NCBI RefSeq assembly: GCF_900156165.1
Contig: NZ_FTMY01000015.1
Span: forward strand, 1 to 64,000
DNA length: 64,000 bases
Reading direction: 5' to 3'
Source: Pseudacidovorax sp. RU35E
Lineage (GTDB): Bacteria > Pseudomonadota > Gammaproteobacteria > Burkholderiales > Burkholderiaceae_C
The position numbers and the translations under genes were made by a program. How positions within the stretch are numbered: the first letter of the stretch is position 1; each line of letters opens with the position of its first letter. Of the stretch, positions 1 to 11,071 are shown piece after piece. The notes beneath the pieces were generated by a model, which made no database searches, was not told the DNA's origin, and was given only the letters and a program-made list of their open reading frames with translations.

Positions 1-194
1 TGCTGGCGCGACTGCTCGCCATCGCCCACGATGTCGAGGCCCGCGTCTTCCTGGGCCTTGATCCAGAGGAGCGTCGCGTCGGCCTTGGCCTGTCGTAGTG
101 CCTCACCCTCAGAGCGCCACTCGGGCCAGAGCTTCTGAGTCTCGGCAAGCCAGGCGGGCTTCGGCAGGCTGCCGGCGATGGAGGTTTCGAACAT
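1..194 (-). CDS. MetE-like (cobalamin-independent) methionine synthase, N-terminal fragment
   Basis: The minus strand from the ATG at 192-194 reads MFETSIAGSLPKPAWLAETQ and stays open to the left edge, giving about 64 residues. The opening 'AGSLPKPAWL' and the later 'AGLDIVGDGEQSRQ' are typical of the MetE C-terminal-domain family, which transfers a methyl group to homocysteine using a zinc-bound thiol; the zinc ligands lie beyond the edge. The gene starts about 160 bp from the tRNA-Ser gene, behind that tRNA's terminator, so it should have its own promoter. Family assignment rests on the N-terminus only. Confidence 0.72.
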   Translation of the reverse strand, partial: MFETSIAGSLPKPAWLAETQKLWPEWRSEGEALRQAKADATLLWIKAQEDAGLDIVGDGEQSRQ

Positions 195-252
195 AGAGGG
201 CTTTCCTTCCGAGCAATGGGTGAGACGTGGCTGCAACCTGCAGCACACGAAC

Positions 253-286
253 AAAAAAAAGCCGCAACCTTGCGGTTTGCGGCTTT
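253..286 (-). terminator. Rho-independent terminator downstream of tRNA-Ser
   Basis: AAAGCCGCAA (258-267) pairs perfectly with TTGCGGCTTT (277-286) across a 9-nt loop. On the minus strand the hairpin is followed by a run of eight U (complement of 253-260). It lies directly downstream of the minus-strand tRNA-Ser gene, so it most likely ends that transcript. Confidence 0.75.
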
Positions 287-293
287 GCATTAA

Positions 294-312
294 GTGGGAC
301 TTTTTGTGGGAC
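294..312. repeat. Pair of GTGGGAC direct repeats beside the tRNA 3' end
   Basis: GTGGGAC occurs at 294-300 and again at 306-312, separated by TTTTT, in an AT-rich stretch (about 313-356) that abuts the 3' end of the tRNA-Ser gene. Short direct repeats next to a tRNA 3' end resemble integrase arm or attachment sites. No integrase is present in the window, so this is only a possible remnant. Confidence 0.35.
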
Positions 313-355
313 AAGCTTCCCAGTTCTCACCTAAGTTATTGTTTTTAAATAGATA

Positions 356-447
<92 letters not shown>

Positions 448-527
448 ACAAGCTGTGCGCTTCAGTCGAAGCCTCGCATTATATGCAGGCTTTCAGCCCG
501 CTGGGAAGCGGGTGACCCACGAATCGT

Positions 528-3114
<2,587 letters not shown>

Positions 3115-3130
3115 GGTGCGCGTGCCGGGT

Positions 3131-4123
3131 TCAGACGACCGTCGCCGGATCGACGTTGGCGCCGCAGACGATCAGGCAGACGCGCTGGCCCGGCTGCAGG
3201 CGCACGGCGCCGCTGTGCAGCGCGGCCAGCGGCAGCGCGGCGGCGGCCTCGACGGCCAGCTTCATCTCCTTCCACAGCCACTGTTGGGCGTCGCGGATGG
3301 CGGACTCGGTCAGCAGCAGCGCCTCGGGCACGTGCTGTTGCGCGATCTGCCACGCGATGTCGCCGATGCGGCGCGCGCCCAGCGAATCGGCGGCCAGGCC
3401 GCCCACGGCCACATCGACCGGCTCGCCGGCCTCGCGGGCGCGGTAGAGCGTGGGCGAGCCCTCGGGCTCCAGCGCGATGACGCGCGTGCGGCTCTCGAAC
3501 CAGCCGGCCAGGCCACCGATCAGGCCGCCGCCGCCCACGCTGACCAGCACCGCATCGGGCACGCCGCCGGCCTGGGCCTCGATCTCGCGGCCCAGCGTGC
3601 CGGCGCCGGCCACCACTTCGGGCTGGTCGTAGGCATGGGTCAGCAATGCGCCGGTGGCCTTCTGACGGGCCAGGCAGGCTTCGAGCGCATCCACATACAG
3701 CTCGCCGACCACGTTGACGGTGGCGCCCAGGTCGCGCAGCTTCTGGCGCTTGGCCTCGGGCGAGACGCCGGGCAGGAAGACCTCGCAGGGCACGCCCAGC
3801 GCCCGTGCAGCGCCTGCGGTCGCGATGCCGGCGTTGCCGCCGGAGGCGACCACGACGCCGGCCTCAGGAATGGGGTTGGCCAGCAGCCGGTTCATCATGC
3901 CGCGGGCCTTGAAGCTGCCACCCGACTGCAGATGCTCCAGCTTGAGCCAGACCTCGGCACCGGGCGCGTCCAGGCCCAGCGCCGAGGCGGGCAGGCGCCA
4001 CAGCGGCGTCTCGCGCACGAAGCCGCGGCCGTCCTGCTGCAGGCGACGGGCGGCGGTTTCGATGTCGGGGCGCCAGCCCTGGGAATCGTGCGAACCGTGG
4101 GAAGAGAGAGTCAAAGACGTCAT
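3131..4123 (-). CDS. PLP-dependent threonine/serine dehydratase family protein
   Basis: Fold type II PLP enzyme of 330 residues, likely deaminating threonine or serine to the 2-oxoacid and ammonia. The PLP lysine is in 'SGGSFKARG', the phosphate-binding glycine loop is 'SVGGGGLIGG', and 'ASGGNAGIA' is the substrate-binding loop. There is no C-terminal ACT domain, so it resembles the short catabolic or serine/threonine ammonia-lyase type rather than full-length biosynthetic IlvA. The family also includes racemases and other lyases, so the exact substrate is open. It lies 17 bp upstream of the DUF2254 gene on the same strand. Confidence 0.82.
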   Translation of the reverse strand: MTSLTLSSHGSHDSQGWRPDIETAARRLQQDGRGFVRETPLWRLPASALGLDAPGAEVWLKLEHLQSGGSFKARGMMNRLLANPIPEAGVVVASGGNAGIATAGAARALGVPCEVFLPGVSPEAKRQKLRDLGATVNVVGELYVDALEACLARQKATGALLTHAYDQPEVVAGAGTLGREIEAQAGGVPDAVLVSVGGGGLIGGLAGWFESRTRVIALEPEGSPTLYRAREAGEPVDVAVGGLAADSLGARRIGDIAWQIAQQHVPEALLLTESAIRDAQQWLWKEMKLAVEAAAALPLAALHSGAVRLQPGQRVCLIVCGANVDPATVV

Positions 4124-4220
4124 GGTGGCTCGAAAGTGGCGCCGGCCGCATCGTGCGGCCGGCTGACGGGAGGCATTGACCGGCGCGCCATGGCGCTCGT
4201 GCAGAAACGTCCCGGAAGGC

Positions 4221-5195
4221 TCAGGAGATGTGGTGCAACGGCGGCTGGTCGTCCAGCTTGAGGCCCTTGGGCAGCGGGAACTTGAGATGCTCCTCCACGC
4301 CCGGCAGGCTGCGCACCGACACCGCCCCCAGCGACTTGATGCGCTCGATGACCTCGGCCACGAGCACCTCAGGCGCCGAGGCGCCGGCCGTCAAGCCCAC
4401 GCGCGCGCGGCCCTCGAACCATTCGGGTTGCAGCTCGGCGGCCGAGTCGACCATGTAGGCCGCCGTACCCAGCCGCTCGGCCAGCTCGCGCAGGCGGTTG
4501 CTGTTGGAGCTGGTGGGGCTGCCCACGACGATCACCACGTCGACCTGGGGCGACAGCAGCTTGACCGCGTCCTGCCGGTTCTGGGTGGCATAGCAGATGT
4601 CCTGCTGCTTGGGCTCGCGCACCTTGGGAAAGCGCGCCCGCACGGCCGCGGCGATCTCGGCGGCATCGTCCACACTCAGCGTGGTCTGCGTGACGACGGC
4701 CAGCTTGTCGGTCTGGCCCGGCTGCACATGGGCCACGTCTTCGACGTCCTCGACGAGGTGGATGCCGCTGGAGAGCTGGCCCATCGTGCCCTCGACTTCG
4801 GGATGCCCCTTGTGGCCGATCATGATGAACTCGTAGCCTTCTTTGGCCAGCTTGGCGACCTCGACATGCACCTTGGTCACGAGCGGGCAGGTGGCGTCGA
4901 AGATGGAGAAGCCCCGCGCACGCGCTTCGTTCTCCACCGCCTTGCTCACGCCATGGGCGCTGAAGACCAGCGTGGCGCCGGGCGGCACCTCGTCCAGCTC
5001 TTCGATGAAGATCGCGCCCTTGGCCTTGAGGTCGTTGACCACGTAGGTGTTGTGCACGATCTCGTGGCGTACGTAGATGGGCGCGCCGAACTTGGCCAGC
5101 GCCCGTTCCACGATCTCGATGGCCCGGTCCACGCCCGCGCAGAAGCCGCGTGGCTCGGCCAGGAGGATTTCGTTCAGCGCGGTGTCCGTGCTCAT
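4221..5195 (-). CDS. ispH: 4-hydroxy-3-methylbut-2-enyl diphosphate reductase (IspH/LytB)
   Basis: Last step of the MEP isoprenoid pathway: the [4Fe-4S] enzyme reduces HMBPP to IPP and DMAPP in the cytoplasm. The 324-residue product carries the three cluster cysteines in '[12 protein letters not shown]', '[12 protein letters not shown]' and '[11 protein letters not shown]', plus '[11 protein letters not shown]' and '[10 protein letters not shown]'. The chosen ATG at 5195 overlaps the stop of fkpB (TGATG). An open frame continues upstream but is not conserved. The fkpB-ispH pairing is common in proteobacteria. Confidence 0.97.
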   Translation of the reverse strand: MSTDTALNEILLAEPRGFCAGVDRAIEIVERALAKFGAPIYVRHEIVHNTYVVNDLKAKGAIFIEELDEVPPGATLVFSAHGVSKAVENEARARGFSIFDATCPLVTKVHVEVAKLAKEGYEFIMIGHKGHPEVEGTMGQLSSGIHLVEDVEDVAHVQPGQTDKLAVVTQTTLSVDDAAEIAAAVRARFPKVREPKQQDICYATQNRQDAVKLLSPQVDVVIVVGSPTSSNSNRLRELAERLGTAAYMVDSAAELQPEWFEGRARVGLTAGASAPEVLVAEVIERIKSLGAVSVRSLPGVEEHLKFPLPKGLKLDDQPPLHHIS

Positions 5196-5653
5196 CACAG
5201 GACGCCGATCAGGCGCACCTCGAAGGTCACCGGCTGGCCCGCCAATGGATGATTGAAGTCGAACTGCACCGCGCTGTCCGACAGCGCGACGACGGCCCCG
5301 GCATAGCTGCCGGCGCCATCGGGCGTGGGGAACTGCACCACGTCGCCGACGGCGTACTGCTCGTCGGGGTCGCCCAGCTGCGCGAGCAGCGTGCGCGCCA
5401 CCCACTGCTGCATCTCGGGGTTGCGCTCGCCGAAGGCCTCGCCGGCCGGCAGCGCGAACGTGGTGTGCGTGCCTTCCTCCAGGCCCAGCAGGCGCTGCTC
5501 GACGGCGGGCGAGAGTTCGCCAGCGCCCAGCGACAGCGTGGCGGGCTTGTCGTTGAAGGTGTTGATGATGTCGCCGGCCGGGCCGGCCAGGCGGTAGTGC
5601 AGCGTGAGGAAGGAGCCGGGCTGCACCACGGGGATTTGGGTGGACGAAGACAA
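5195..5653 (-). CDS. fkpB: FKBP-type peptidyl-prolyl cis-trans isomerase, FkpB/SlpA type
   Basis: A 152-residue FKBP of the small SlpA kind, a cytoplasmic prolyl isomerase/chaperone. The FKBP fold frames an insert-in-flap domain, and the C-terminal '[18 protein letters not shown]' is the family signature; 'FGERNPEM' lies in the flap. The open frame begins with a TTG codon at 5653 and no strong ribosome site is visible. It is translationally coupled to ispH (overlapping stop and start) and divergent from radC, so the roughly 100-bp gap should hold both promoters. Confidence 0.9.
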   Translation of the reverse strand: MSSSTQIPVVQPGSFLTLHYRLAGPAGDIINTFNDKPATLSLGAGELSPAVEQRLLGLEEGTHTTFALPAGEAFGERNPEMQQWVARTLLAQLGDPDEQYAVGDVVQFPTPDGAGSYAGAVVALSDSAVQFDFNHPLAGQPVTFEVRLIGVL

Positions 5654-5750
5654 GGGAGGCCCCCGATAAACTGGCTCGCGAGTTTAAAGGAGGGGGTTGG
5701 ACCGCCGCGCCGTAGGGCCGTCGACGCCACAGCCCCCGGGGAGGATCCAC

Positions 5751-6428
5751 ATGGCATTCCACGACCTGCCGGCCGACGCGCGCCCGCGGGAGAAGCTGCT
5801 CGCGCGCGGCCCCGCCGCGCTGAGCGACACCGAACTGCTGGCGCTGCTGCTGCGCACCGGCCTCGCGGGCCGGCATGTGCTGCAGCTGGCGCAGGACGTG
5901 CTCGATGCCTGCGGCGGCATCGCCGGCCTGCTCCATGCCGACGGCGAGGCGCTGCGCCAGATCCGCGGCCTGGGCGGCACCGCCAAGCGGGCCGAGCTGC
6001 TAGCGGTGATGGAACTGGCCCGGCGCGCCATGGCCCAGCGCCTGGCCGAGCGCCCGGCCTTCGAGACGCCCGATGCCGTGGCCGAGTACCTGCAGCTGCA
6101 CCTGGCCCACAAGCCGCACGAGGTGTTTGCGGTGCTCTTCCTCGACACGCGCCACCACCTGCTGGCCATGGAAGAGCTGTTCCGCGGCACGCTGTCGCAG
6201 ACCAGCGTCTACCCGCGCGAGGTGGTGCAGCGCGCCCTGCACCATGGCGCCGCAGCCGTCGTGCTGGCCCACAACCATCCCAGCGGCGACGTGCAGCCCT
6301 CGCGGGCCGACCAGCAGCTCACCGACGCACTCAAGGCGGCGCTGGCCCTGCTCGACATCCGCGTGCTGGACCATGTGATCGTGGGGCCGGGGCGCTTCCA
6401 TTCGATGGCCGCCCACGGCGAGCTGTGA
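5751..6428 (+). CDS. radC: RadC family JAB/MPN-domain protein
   Basis: The 225-residue protein has an N-terminal helix-hairpin-helix region ('[15 protein letters not shown]'-like segment near residues 70-85) and a C-terminal JAB/MPN+ metalloprotease-like domain with the zinc motif '[14 protein letters not shown]'. The ATG at 5751 is preceded by GGGGAGGA with good spacing and begins [17 protein letters not shown], the usual RadC start. RadC was once thought to act in DNA repair; its true role is unsettled. It is transcribed alone, divergently from fkpB. Confidence 0.95.
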   Translation: MAFHDLPADARPREKLLARGPAALSDTELLALLLRTGLAGRHVLQLAQDVLDACGGIAGLLHADGEALRQIRGLGGTAKRAELLAVMELARRAMAQRLAERPAFETPDAVAEYLQLHLAHKPHEVFAVLFLDTRHHLLAMEELFRGTLSQTSVYPREVVQRALHHGAAAVVLAHNHPSGDVQPSRADQQLTDALKAALALLDIRVLDHVIVGPGRFHSMAAHGEL

Positions 6429-6519
6429 GGGGCGGCGGCCCGGCCCTGAACCCGGGCTGACGGCCAACGCGCACCGGCGCGCCGGCTGCGGGTTTGTCCT
6501 GCCCCTCAGGTCCTGATTC

Positions 6520-6573
6520 GGCAAAGGACGTGGCCGTTCCAGGCAAGGCGTCGTCGCGGGCCGTTCCTAGACT
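6520..6573 (+). promoter_or_regulatory. Candidate activator site and promoter of the 6.6-14.6 kb operon
   Basis: GGCAAAGG (6520-6527) recurs as GGCAAGG (6542-6548), 22 bp apart, and GGCCGTTCC occurs at 6532-6540 and 6559-6567, followed at once by TAGACT (6568-6573), a possible -10 box. Tandem direct repeats spaced by about two helix turns next to a promoter suit an AraC-type activator, and an AraC gene closes this cluster (14620-15594). Assignment is inferential. Confidence 0.4.
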
Positions 6574-6594
6574 GCCCCGGCACCCAGACGCCCC

Positions 6595-7383
6595 ATGAAC
6601 CGCAGTCCCTTCCACTTCGACGACCTGCCCGCCGTACCGCCCGCCGCGGCACCCGGCGACAGCTTCGCGCCCGGCCTGCTGGCCGGCCGCACGGCAGTGG
6701 TGACCGGGGCCGGCACCGGCATCGGCGGCGCGACCGCGCTGCTGCTCGCCCGGCTGGGCGCGCAGGTCACGGCCTTCGGCGACAGCCGCGGCGGCGGCGC
6801 GGTGCCGTGCCATGCGGGCATCGAGGTGCATGAAGTCGACCCGCGCGACGAAGACACCGTCGCCGCCCGGCTCGACGCCCTGCCCGCGCTGGACATGCTG
6901 GTGAACGCCGCCGGCCTGAGCCTGGAGCGCGACGAGTACGAGCGCGGCGCCTTCGGGCAGGTGATGGCGCACAACCTCGACAGCGCCATGTATGCCTGCA
7001 CCCGCGCGCTGCCGGCGCTGGCCCAGCGCCACGGGGCCATCGTGAACGTGGCCTCGGTGCTGGGCCTGGCCGGCAGTGCCGACCGGCCCGCCTTCGCCGC
7101 CAGCCAGGGCGCGTTGATCCAGCTCACCCGCTCGCTGGCACAGAACTACGCCCGCGTCGGCGTGCGGGTCAACGCCGTGGCGCCGGGCTGGATCCGCACG
7201 GCGCAGGCCGACGCCATGCGCGGCGAGGACGCCGCCCGCCAGGCCATCGCGCAGCGCACGCCCCTGGGCCGCTGGGGCGAGGCCGGGGAGGTGGCCGCCG
7301 TCGCCGCCTTTCTCTGCAGCCCCGCCGCCCGCTACATGACCGGCGCCATCGTCCCCGTGGACGGCGGCTACCTGGCCGGCTGA
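6595..7383 (+). CDS. SDR-family protein with a degenerate active site
   Basis: The 262-residue protein has the short-chain dehydrogenase fold: cofactor motif 'TGAGTGIG', 'NAAG', the active-site Ser in 'VNVASVLG', and 'VNAVAPGWIRT'. The catalytic Tyr-x3-Lys is replaced by Phe167-x3-Gln171 ('AFAASQGAL', where related enzymes read YSASKAAL). Such a protein could bind nucleotide or act as a non-classical enzyme, but standard SDR catalysis is not expected. It is the first gene of the operon, 54 bp upstream of the ABC receptor gene. The C-terminal 'VDGGYLAG' is typical, so it is not truncated. Confidence 0.85.
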   Translation: MNRSPFHFDDLPAVPPAAAPGDSFAPGLLAGRTAVVTGAGTGIGGATALLLARLGAQVTAFGDSRGGGAVPCHAGIEVHEVDPRDEDTVAARLDALPALDMLVNAAGLSLERDEYERGAFGQVMAHNLDSAMYACTRALPALAQRHGAIVNVASVLGLAGSADRPAFAASQGALIQLTRSLAQNYARVGVRVNAVAPGWIRTAQADAMRGEDAARQAIAQRTPLGRWGEAGEVAAVAAFLCSPAARYMTGAIVPVDGGYLAG

Positions 7384-7437
7384 GTCCGTCATTCCCTGTC
7401 ACACAACAAGCCCCACAACCCCCGGAGACACGCCCCC

Positions 7438-8718
7438 ATGACCACCATGCCCACTTCCCTTCGCCGCCGCCGCCTCGTGCAGGGCCTGGCCGCCAGCCCC
7501 GTGCTGGGCCTGCCGGCGCTCGCCCGCGCCCAACAGGGCAAGACCATCCGCATCGGCTACATCAGCCCGCTCACCGGCCCGCTGGCGCCCTTCGGCGAGA
7601 CCGACAAGTACACGGTCGCGCGCATCCAGGCGCTGCTCAAGGACGGGCTGACCATCAACGGCACGCGCCATCCGGTGGAGATCCTGGTGCGCGACAGCCA
7701 GTCCAACCCCAACAAGGCGGCCGAGCTGGCGGGCAACCTGATCCTCAACGAGAAGGTGGCGCTGATGCTGCCGGCCTCCACCACCGATGCCATCAATCCG
7801 GTGGCCGACCAGTGCGAGCTCAACGGCGTGCCCTGCCTGTCCAGCCAGGCGCCGTGGCAGAGCTTCGTCTTCCCGCGTGGCGGCTCGGCCGACAAGCCCT
7901 TCAAGTGGACGTACCACTTCTTCTGGGGCCTGGAGGACGTGCTCGCCACCTTCACCAGCATGTGGGGCCAGGTGGAGACCAACCGCAAGGTGGGCATGCT
8001 GTTCCCGCGCAATGCCGACGGCGAGGCCTGGGGCAACAAGGAATGGGGCCTGCCCCCGGCGGTGAGCAAGGCCGGCTTCCAGACCGTCATTCCCAGCTCC
8101 TTCCAGCCGCTGACCAACGACTTCAGCGCGCAGATCGCCGAGTTCAAGAAGAACGGCGTGGAGATCGTCGGCGGCATCACCTACCCGGTGGACCTCAAGA
8201 CCTTCATCACGCAGTCGCGCCAGCAGCAGTTCAAGCCCAAGGTGGTCACGGTGGCGGCGGCGCTGCTCTTCCCCTCGGGCGTGGAGTCGATGGGCGATCT
8301 GGGCAACGGCATGAGCACCGAGGTGTGGTGGACGCCGGCCTTCCCCTTCAAGTCCTCGCTCACCGGCGAGACCGGCCAGAAGCTGGCCGCCGACTGGGAG
8401 GCCGAGATGAAGAAGCAGTGGACGCAGCCGCTGGGCTATGCCCACGCGCTGTGGGAAGTGGCGCTGGACGCCCTCAAGCGCGCCAAGGACCCGACCAGCC
8501 GCGAGGCCATCCGCCAGGCCATCACCGAGACCGACCTGACCACCATGGCCGGCCCCATCAAGTTCAAGGGCGGCCCCACGCCCAACATCTGCAAGACGCC
8601 CATCGTGGGCGGCCAGTGGGTGCGCGGCCAGAAGTACCGCTACGACCTCAAGATCGTGGACAACGTCAGCGGCAAGCTGGTGCCGGTGCAGGGCAATCTG
8701 CAGCCCATCCAGGGTTGA
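7438..8718 (+). CDS. ABC transporter substrate-binding protein, branched-chain amino acid (LivK) type
   Basis: Periplasmic receptor of 426 residues. The N-terminus 'RRRRLVQGLAASPVLG' followed by 'ALARAQQ' is a probable Tat or Sec signal. The mature part opens 'IRIGYISPLTGPLAPFGETD', the signature of the type I periplasmic-binding fold (Peripla_BP_6). Such receptors bind amino acids, amides, urea or aromatic compounds, so the ligand cannot be read off. Ribosome site CGGAG lies about 10 bp upstream of the ATG. The next four genes encode the rest of the same importer. Confidence 0.92.
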   Translation: MTTMPTSLRRRRLVQGLAASPVLGLPALARAQQGKTIRIGYISPLTGPLAPFGETDKYTVARIQALLKDGLTINGTRHPVEILVRDSQSNPNKAAELAGNLILNEKVALMLPASTTDAINPVADQCELNGVPCLSSQAPWQSFVFPRGGSADKPFKWTYHFFWGLEDVLATFTSMWGQVETNRKVGMLFPRNADGEAWGNKEWGLPPAVSKAGFQTVIPSSFQPLTNDFSAQIAEFKKNGVEIVGGITYPVDLKTFITQSRQQQFKPKVVTVAAALLFPSGVESMGDLGNGMSTEVWWTPAFPFKSSLTGETGQKLAADWEAEMKKQWTQPLGYAHALWEVALDALKRAKDPTSREAIRQAITETDLTTMAGPIKFKGGPTPNICKTPIVGGQWVRGQKYRYDLKIVDNVSGKLVPVQGNLQPIQG

Positions 8719-8726
8719 GCAGGGCC

Positions 8727-9464
8727 ATGCAAGACGGTGCGGTGCTCTTCCAGGCCCGGGGCCTGGCCAAGTCCTTCGGCGCGGTGCGCGTCGTGCAGGG
8801 GCTGGACTTCGACGTGCGGGCCGGCGAGGTGCTGGGCGTGCTCGGCCCCAACGGCGCGGGCAAGACCACGCTGTTCAACCTCATCAGCGGCGACATCGCG
8901 CCCGACGCCGGGCAGATGCGCTTCGACGGCCGGCCGCTGGGCAAGGAGCCGCCCTTCCAGCGTTGCCGCCTGGGCATCGGCCGCACCTACCAGGTGCCGC
9001 GCCCCTACGGCGGCATGACGGTGTTCGAGAACCTGCTGGTGGCCGCCCTCTTCGGCGGCCGCCAGCCCGAGGCCGCGGCGCAGGCGCGCTGCGCCCGCAT
9101 CCTGGACGAATGCGGCCTGGCCGCGCGCGCCAACCAGCTGGCCGGCGGCCTGCCGCTGCTGGACCGCAAGCGCCTGGAGCTGGCCCGCGCCCTGGCCAGC
9201 GGCCCGCGCCTGCTGCTGCTCGACGAGATCGCCGGCGGCCTGACCGACGAGGAGTCGAAACAGCTGGTGGCGCTGGTGCGCCAGATCCGCGACAGCGGCG
9301 TCACCGTGGTCTGGATCGAGCACGTGCTCAACGCCCTGATGGCGGTGGCCGGCCGGCTGATGGTGCTGAACTTCGGTCAGAAGATCGCCGAGGGCGCGCC
9401 GGCCGAGGTGATGGCCAGCGCCGAGGTGCAGCGCGTGTACATGGGGCTGGAGGCGCATGCGTGA
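8727..9464 (+). CDS. ABC transporter ATPase, LivG type
   Basis: A 245-residue ATPase with Walker A 'GPNGAGKTT' and Walker B 'LLLLDEIAGGL'. The signature loop is 'GGLPLLDRKRLELARAL', a LivG-style variant of LSGGQ, and the C-terminal 'EGAPAEVMA' is also typical of LivG. The frame is open far upstream, but the ATG at 8727 follows the receptor stop by 8 bp and gives the family N-terminus. Its stop overlaps the GTG start of the next ATPase by 4 bp, so the importer genes are translationally coupled. Confidence 0.92.
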   Translation: MQDGAVLFQARGLAKSFGAVRVVQGLDFDVRAGEVLGVLGPNGAGKTTLFNLISGDIAPDAGQMRFDGRPLGKEPPFQRCRLGIGRTYQVPRPYGGMTVFENLLVAALFGGRQPEAAAQARCARILDECGLAARANQLAGGLPLLDRKRLELARALASGPRLLLLDEIAGGLTDEESKQLVALVRQIRDSGVTVVWIEHVLNALMAVAGRLMVLNFGQKIAEGAPAEVMASAEVQRVYMGLEAHA

Positions 9465-10204
9465 CTGATTCACTGCTCTCCACCCACGGCCTGCAGGCCC
9501 GCTACGGCGACTTCCAGGCCCTGTTCGGCATCGACTTCGAGCTGGCGGCCGGCGAGGTGGTGGCCCTGATCGGCGCCAACGGCGCCGGAAAGTCCACCCT
9601 GCTACGCAGCCTGACCGGCCTGCTGCCCGTGGCCCGCCCCATGGTGCAGCTGGGCGGCGAGGCCATCGGCGGCCTGCCGGCCCACGAGATCGTGCGCCGC
9701 GGCCTGGCCATGGTGCCGGAAGGCCGGCGCCTGTTCACCGGCATGTCGGTGGAAGACAACCTGCGCGTGGCCATCGATCAGGCCCGGGCCCTCGCCCTGC
9801 GCGCCGCGGCCGATGCCTGGACGCTGGAGCGGCTGTACGCGCTCTTCCCCATCCTGCGCGACAAGCGCCGCACGCCGGTGGAGTCGCTCTCCGGCGGCCA
9901 GCAGCAGATGGTGGCCATCGGCCGCGCCCTGCTGCTGCAGCCGCGCGTGCTGCTGTGCGACGAACTGTCGCTGGGCCTGGCGCCGAAGGTGGTGCGCGAG
10001 ATCCATGCCGCGCTGCCGCAGATCACCGCCGCCGGCACCGCCATCGTGCTGGTCGAGCAGGACGTGGGCCTGGCCCAGCACAGCTCGCAGCGCCTGTATT
10101 GCATGCTCGAAGGCCGCATCACGCTGCAGGGCGATTCGGCCGCCGTCACGCGCGAAGCCATCGCACAGGCCTATTTCGGAGGAAGCCACCATGCCATGGC
10201 TTGA
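9461..10204 (+). CDS. ABC transporter ATPase, LivF type
   Basis: Second ATPase of the importer, 247 residues, starting at a GTG that overlaps the previous stop (GTGA). Walker A is 'GANGAGKST', the signature is 'LSGGQQQMVAIGRAL', and Walker B is 'LLCDELSLGLAP'. 'VPEGRRLFTGMSVEDNL' is highly characteristic of LivF. It pairs with the LivG-type subunit to drive transport. The end of the gene overlaps the start of the first permease by 14 bp. Confidence 0.92.
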   Translation: MTDSLLSTHGLQARYGDFQALFGIDFELAAGEVVALIGANGAGKSTLLRSLTGLLPVARPMVQLGGEAIGGLPAHEIVRRGLAMVPEGRRLFTGMSVEDNLRVAIDQARALALRAAADAWTLERLYALFPILRDKRRTPVESLSGGQQQMVAIGRALLLQPRVLLCDELSLGLAPKVVREIHAALPQITAAGTAIVLVEQDVGLAQHSSQRLYCMLEGRITLQGDSAAVTREAIAQAYFGGSHHAMA

Positions 10205-11051
10205 TGCACTGGTGCAGGGCCTGCTGCTGGGCGGCATGTATGCCCAATACGCCCTGGGAATGGCGCTGATGTTCGGCGTCATGCGCATCGTCAACACCGC
10301 CCATGGCGACCTGGTGGTGCTGCTGGCGCTGCTGGGCGTCAGCGCGGCCGGCGCGCTGGCCCTCGGCCCGTCGATGGTGCTCGCGCTGCTGGTGCCCATC
10401 GCCCTGGCGCTGGGCTGGCTGCTGCAGCGGCTGGTGCTCAACAAGGTGCTGGGCAACGACCCGCTGCCCTCGCTCATCGCCACCTATGGCCTGTCGATCG
10501 CGCTGCAGAACCTGATGCTGGCCGTGTGGTCCGCCGACAACCGCAGCCTGCCCGGCGGCGGGCTGGAGGCCGAGAGCCTGGCCATCGGCCCGCTCTACGT
10601 GGGCCTGCTGCCGGTGCTGATCTTCCTGGCCGCCCTGGCCATGAGCGCGGGGCTGGACCTGACGCTGCGTCGCACCGCCTTCGGCCGCGCGCTGCGCGCC
10701 GCCTCGGCCGACCCGGAAGCGGCCTCCATCAGCGGTGTGAACCCCCGGCGCGTCTATGCCCTGGCCACCGCGCTGGCGGTGGGCATGCTGGGCGTGGCGG
10801 CGTTGTGCCAGTCGCTGCGGGCCACGGTGTCGCCCACCGACGGGCCGGCGCAGCTGATCTATGCCTTCGAGGCCGTGATCATCGGCGGCATGGGCTCCAT
10901 CTGGGGCGCCTTCGCCGGGGCCATGGTGCTGGGCATCGCCCAGGCCATCGGCTTTCGCATCGACGCCGGCTGGGGCGTGCTGGCCGGGCACCTGGTCTTC
11001 CTCGGCATGCTGGCCTTCCGGCCGCAGGGGCTGACTGCGCGGCGGGCCTGA
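10191..11051 (+). CDS. ABC transporter permease, LivH type
   Basis: A 286-residue inner-membrane permease rich in hydrophobic helices. It opens MPWLDALVQGLLLGGMYAQY and contains 'MRIVNTAHGDLVVL' and 'FEAVIIGGMGSIWGAFAGA', both LivH signatures. The ATG at 10191 has GGAGGA 7-8 bp upstream, inside the end of the LivF-type gene. It forms the membrane channel with the LivM-type permease encoded next. Confidence 0.92.
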   Translation: MPWLDALVQGLLLGGMYAQYALGMALMFGVMRIVNTAHGDLVVLLALLGVSAAGALALGPSMVLALLVPIALALGWLLQRLVLNKVLGNDPLPSLIATYGLSIALQNLMLAVWSADNRSLPGGGLEAESLAIGPLYVGLLPVLIFLAALAMSAGLDLTLRRTAFGRALRAASADPEAASISGVNPRRVYALATALAVGMLGVAALCQSLRATVSPTDGPAQLIYAFEAVIIGGMGSIWGAFAGAMVLGIAQAIGFRIDAGWGVLAGHLVFLGMLAFRPQGLTARRA

Positions 11052-11071
11052 GGCCGGCTTCGGAACGCCCC

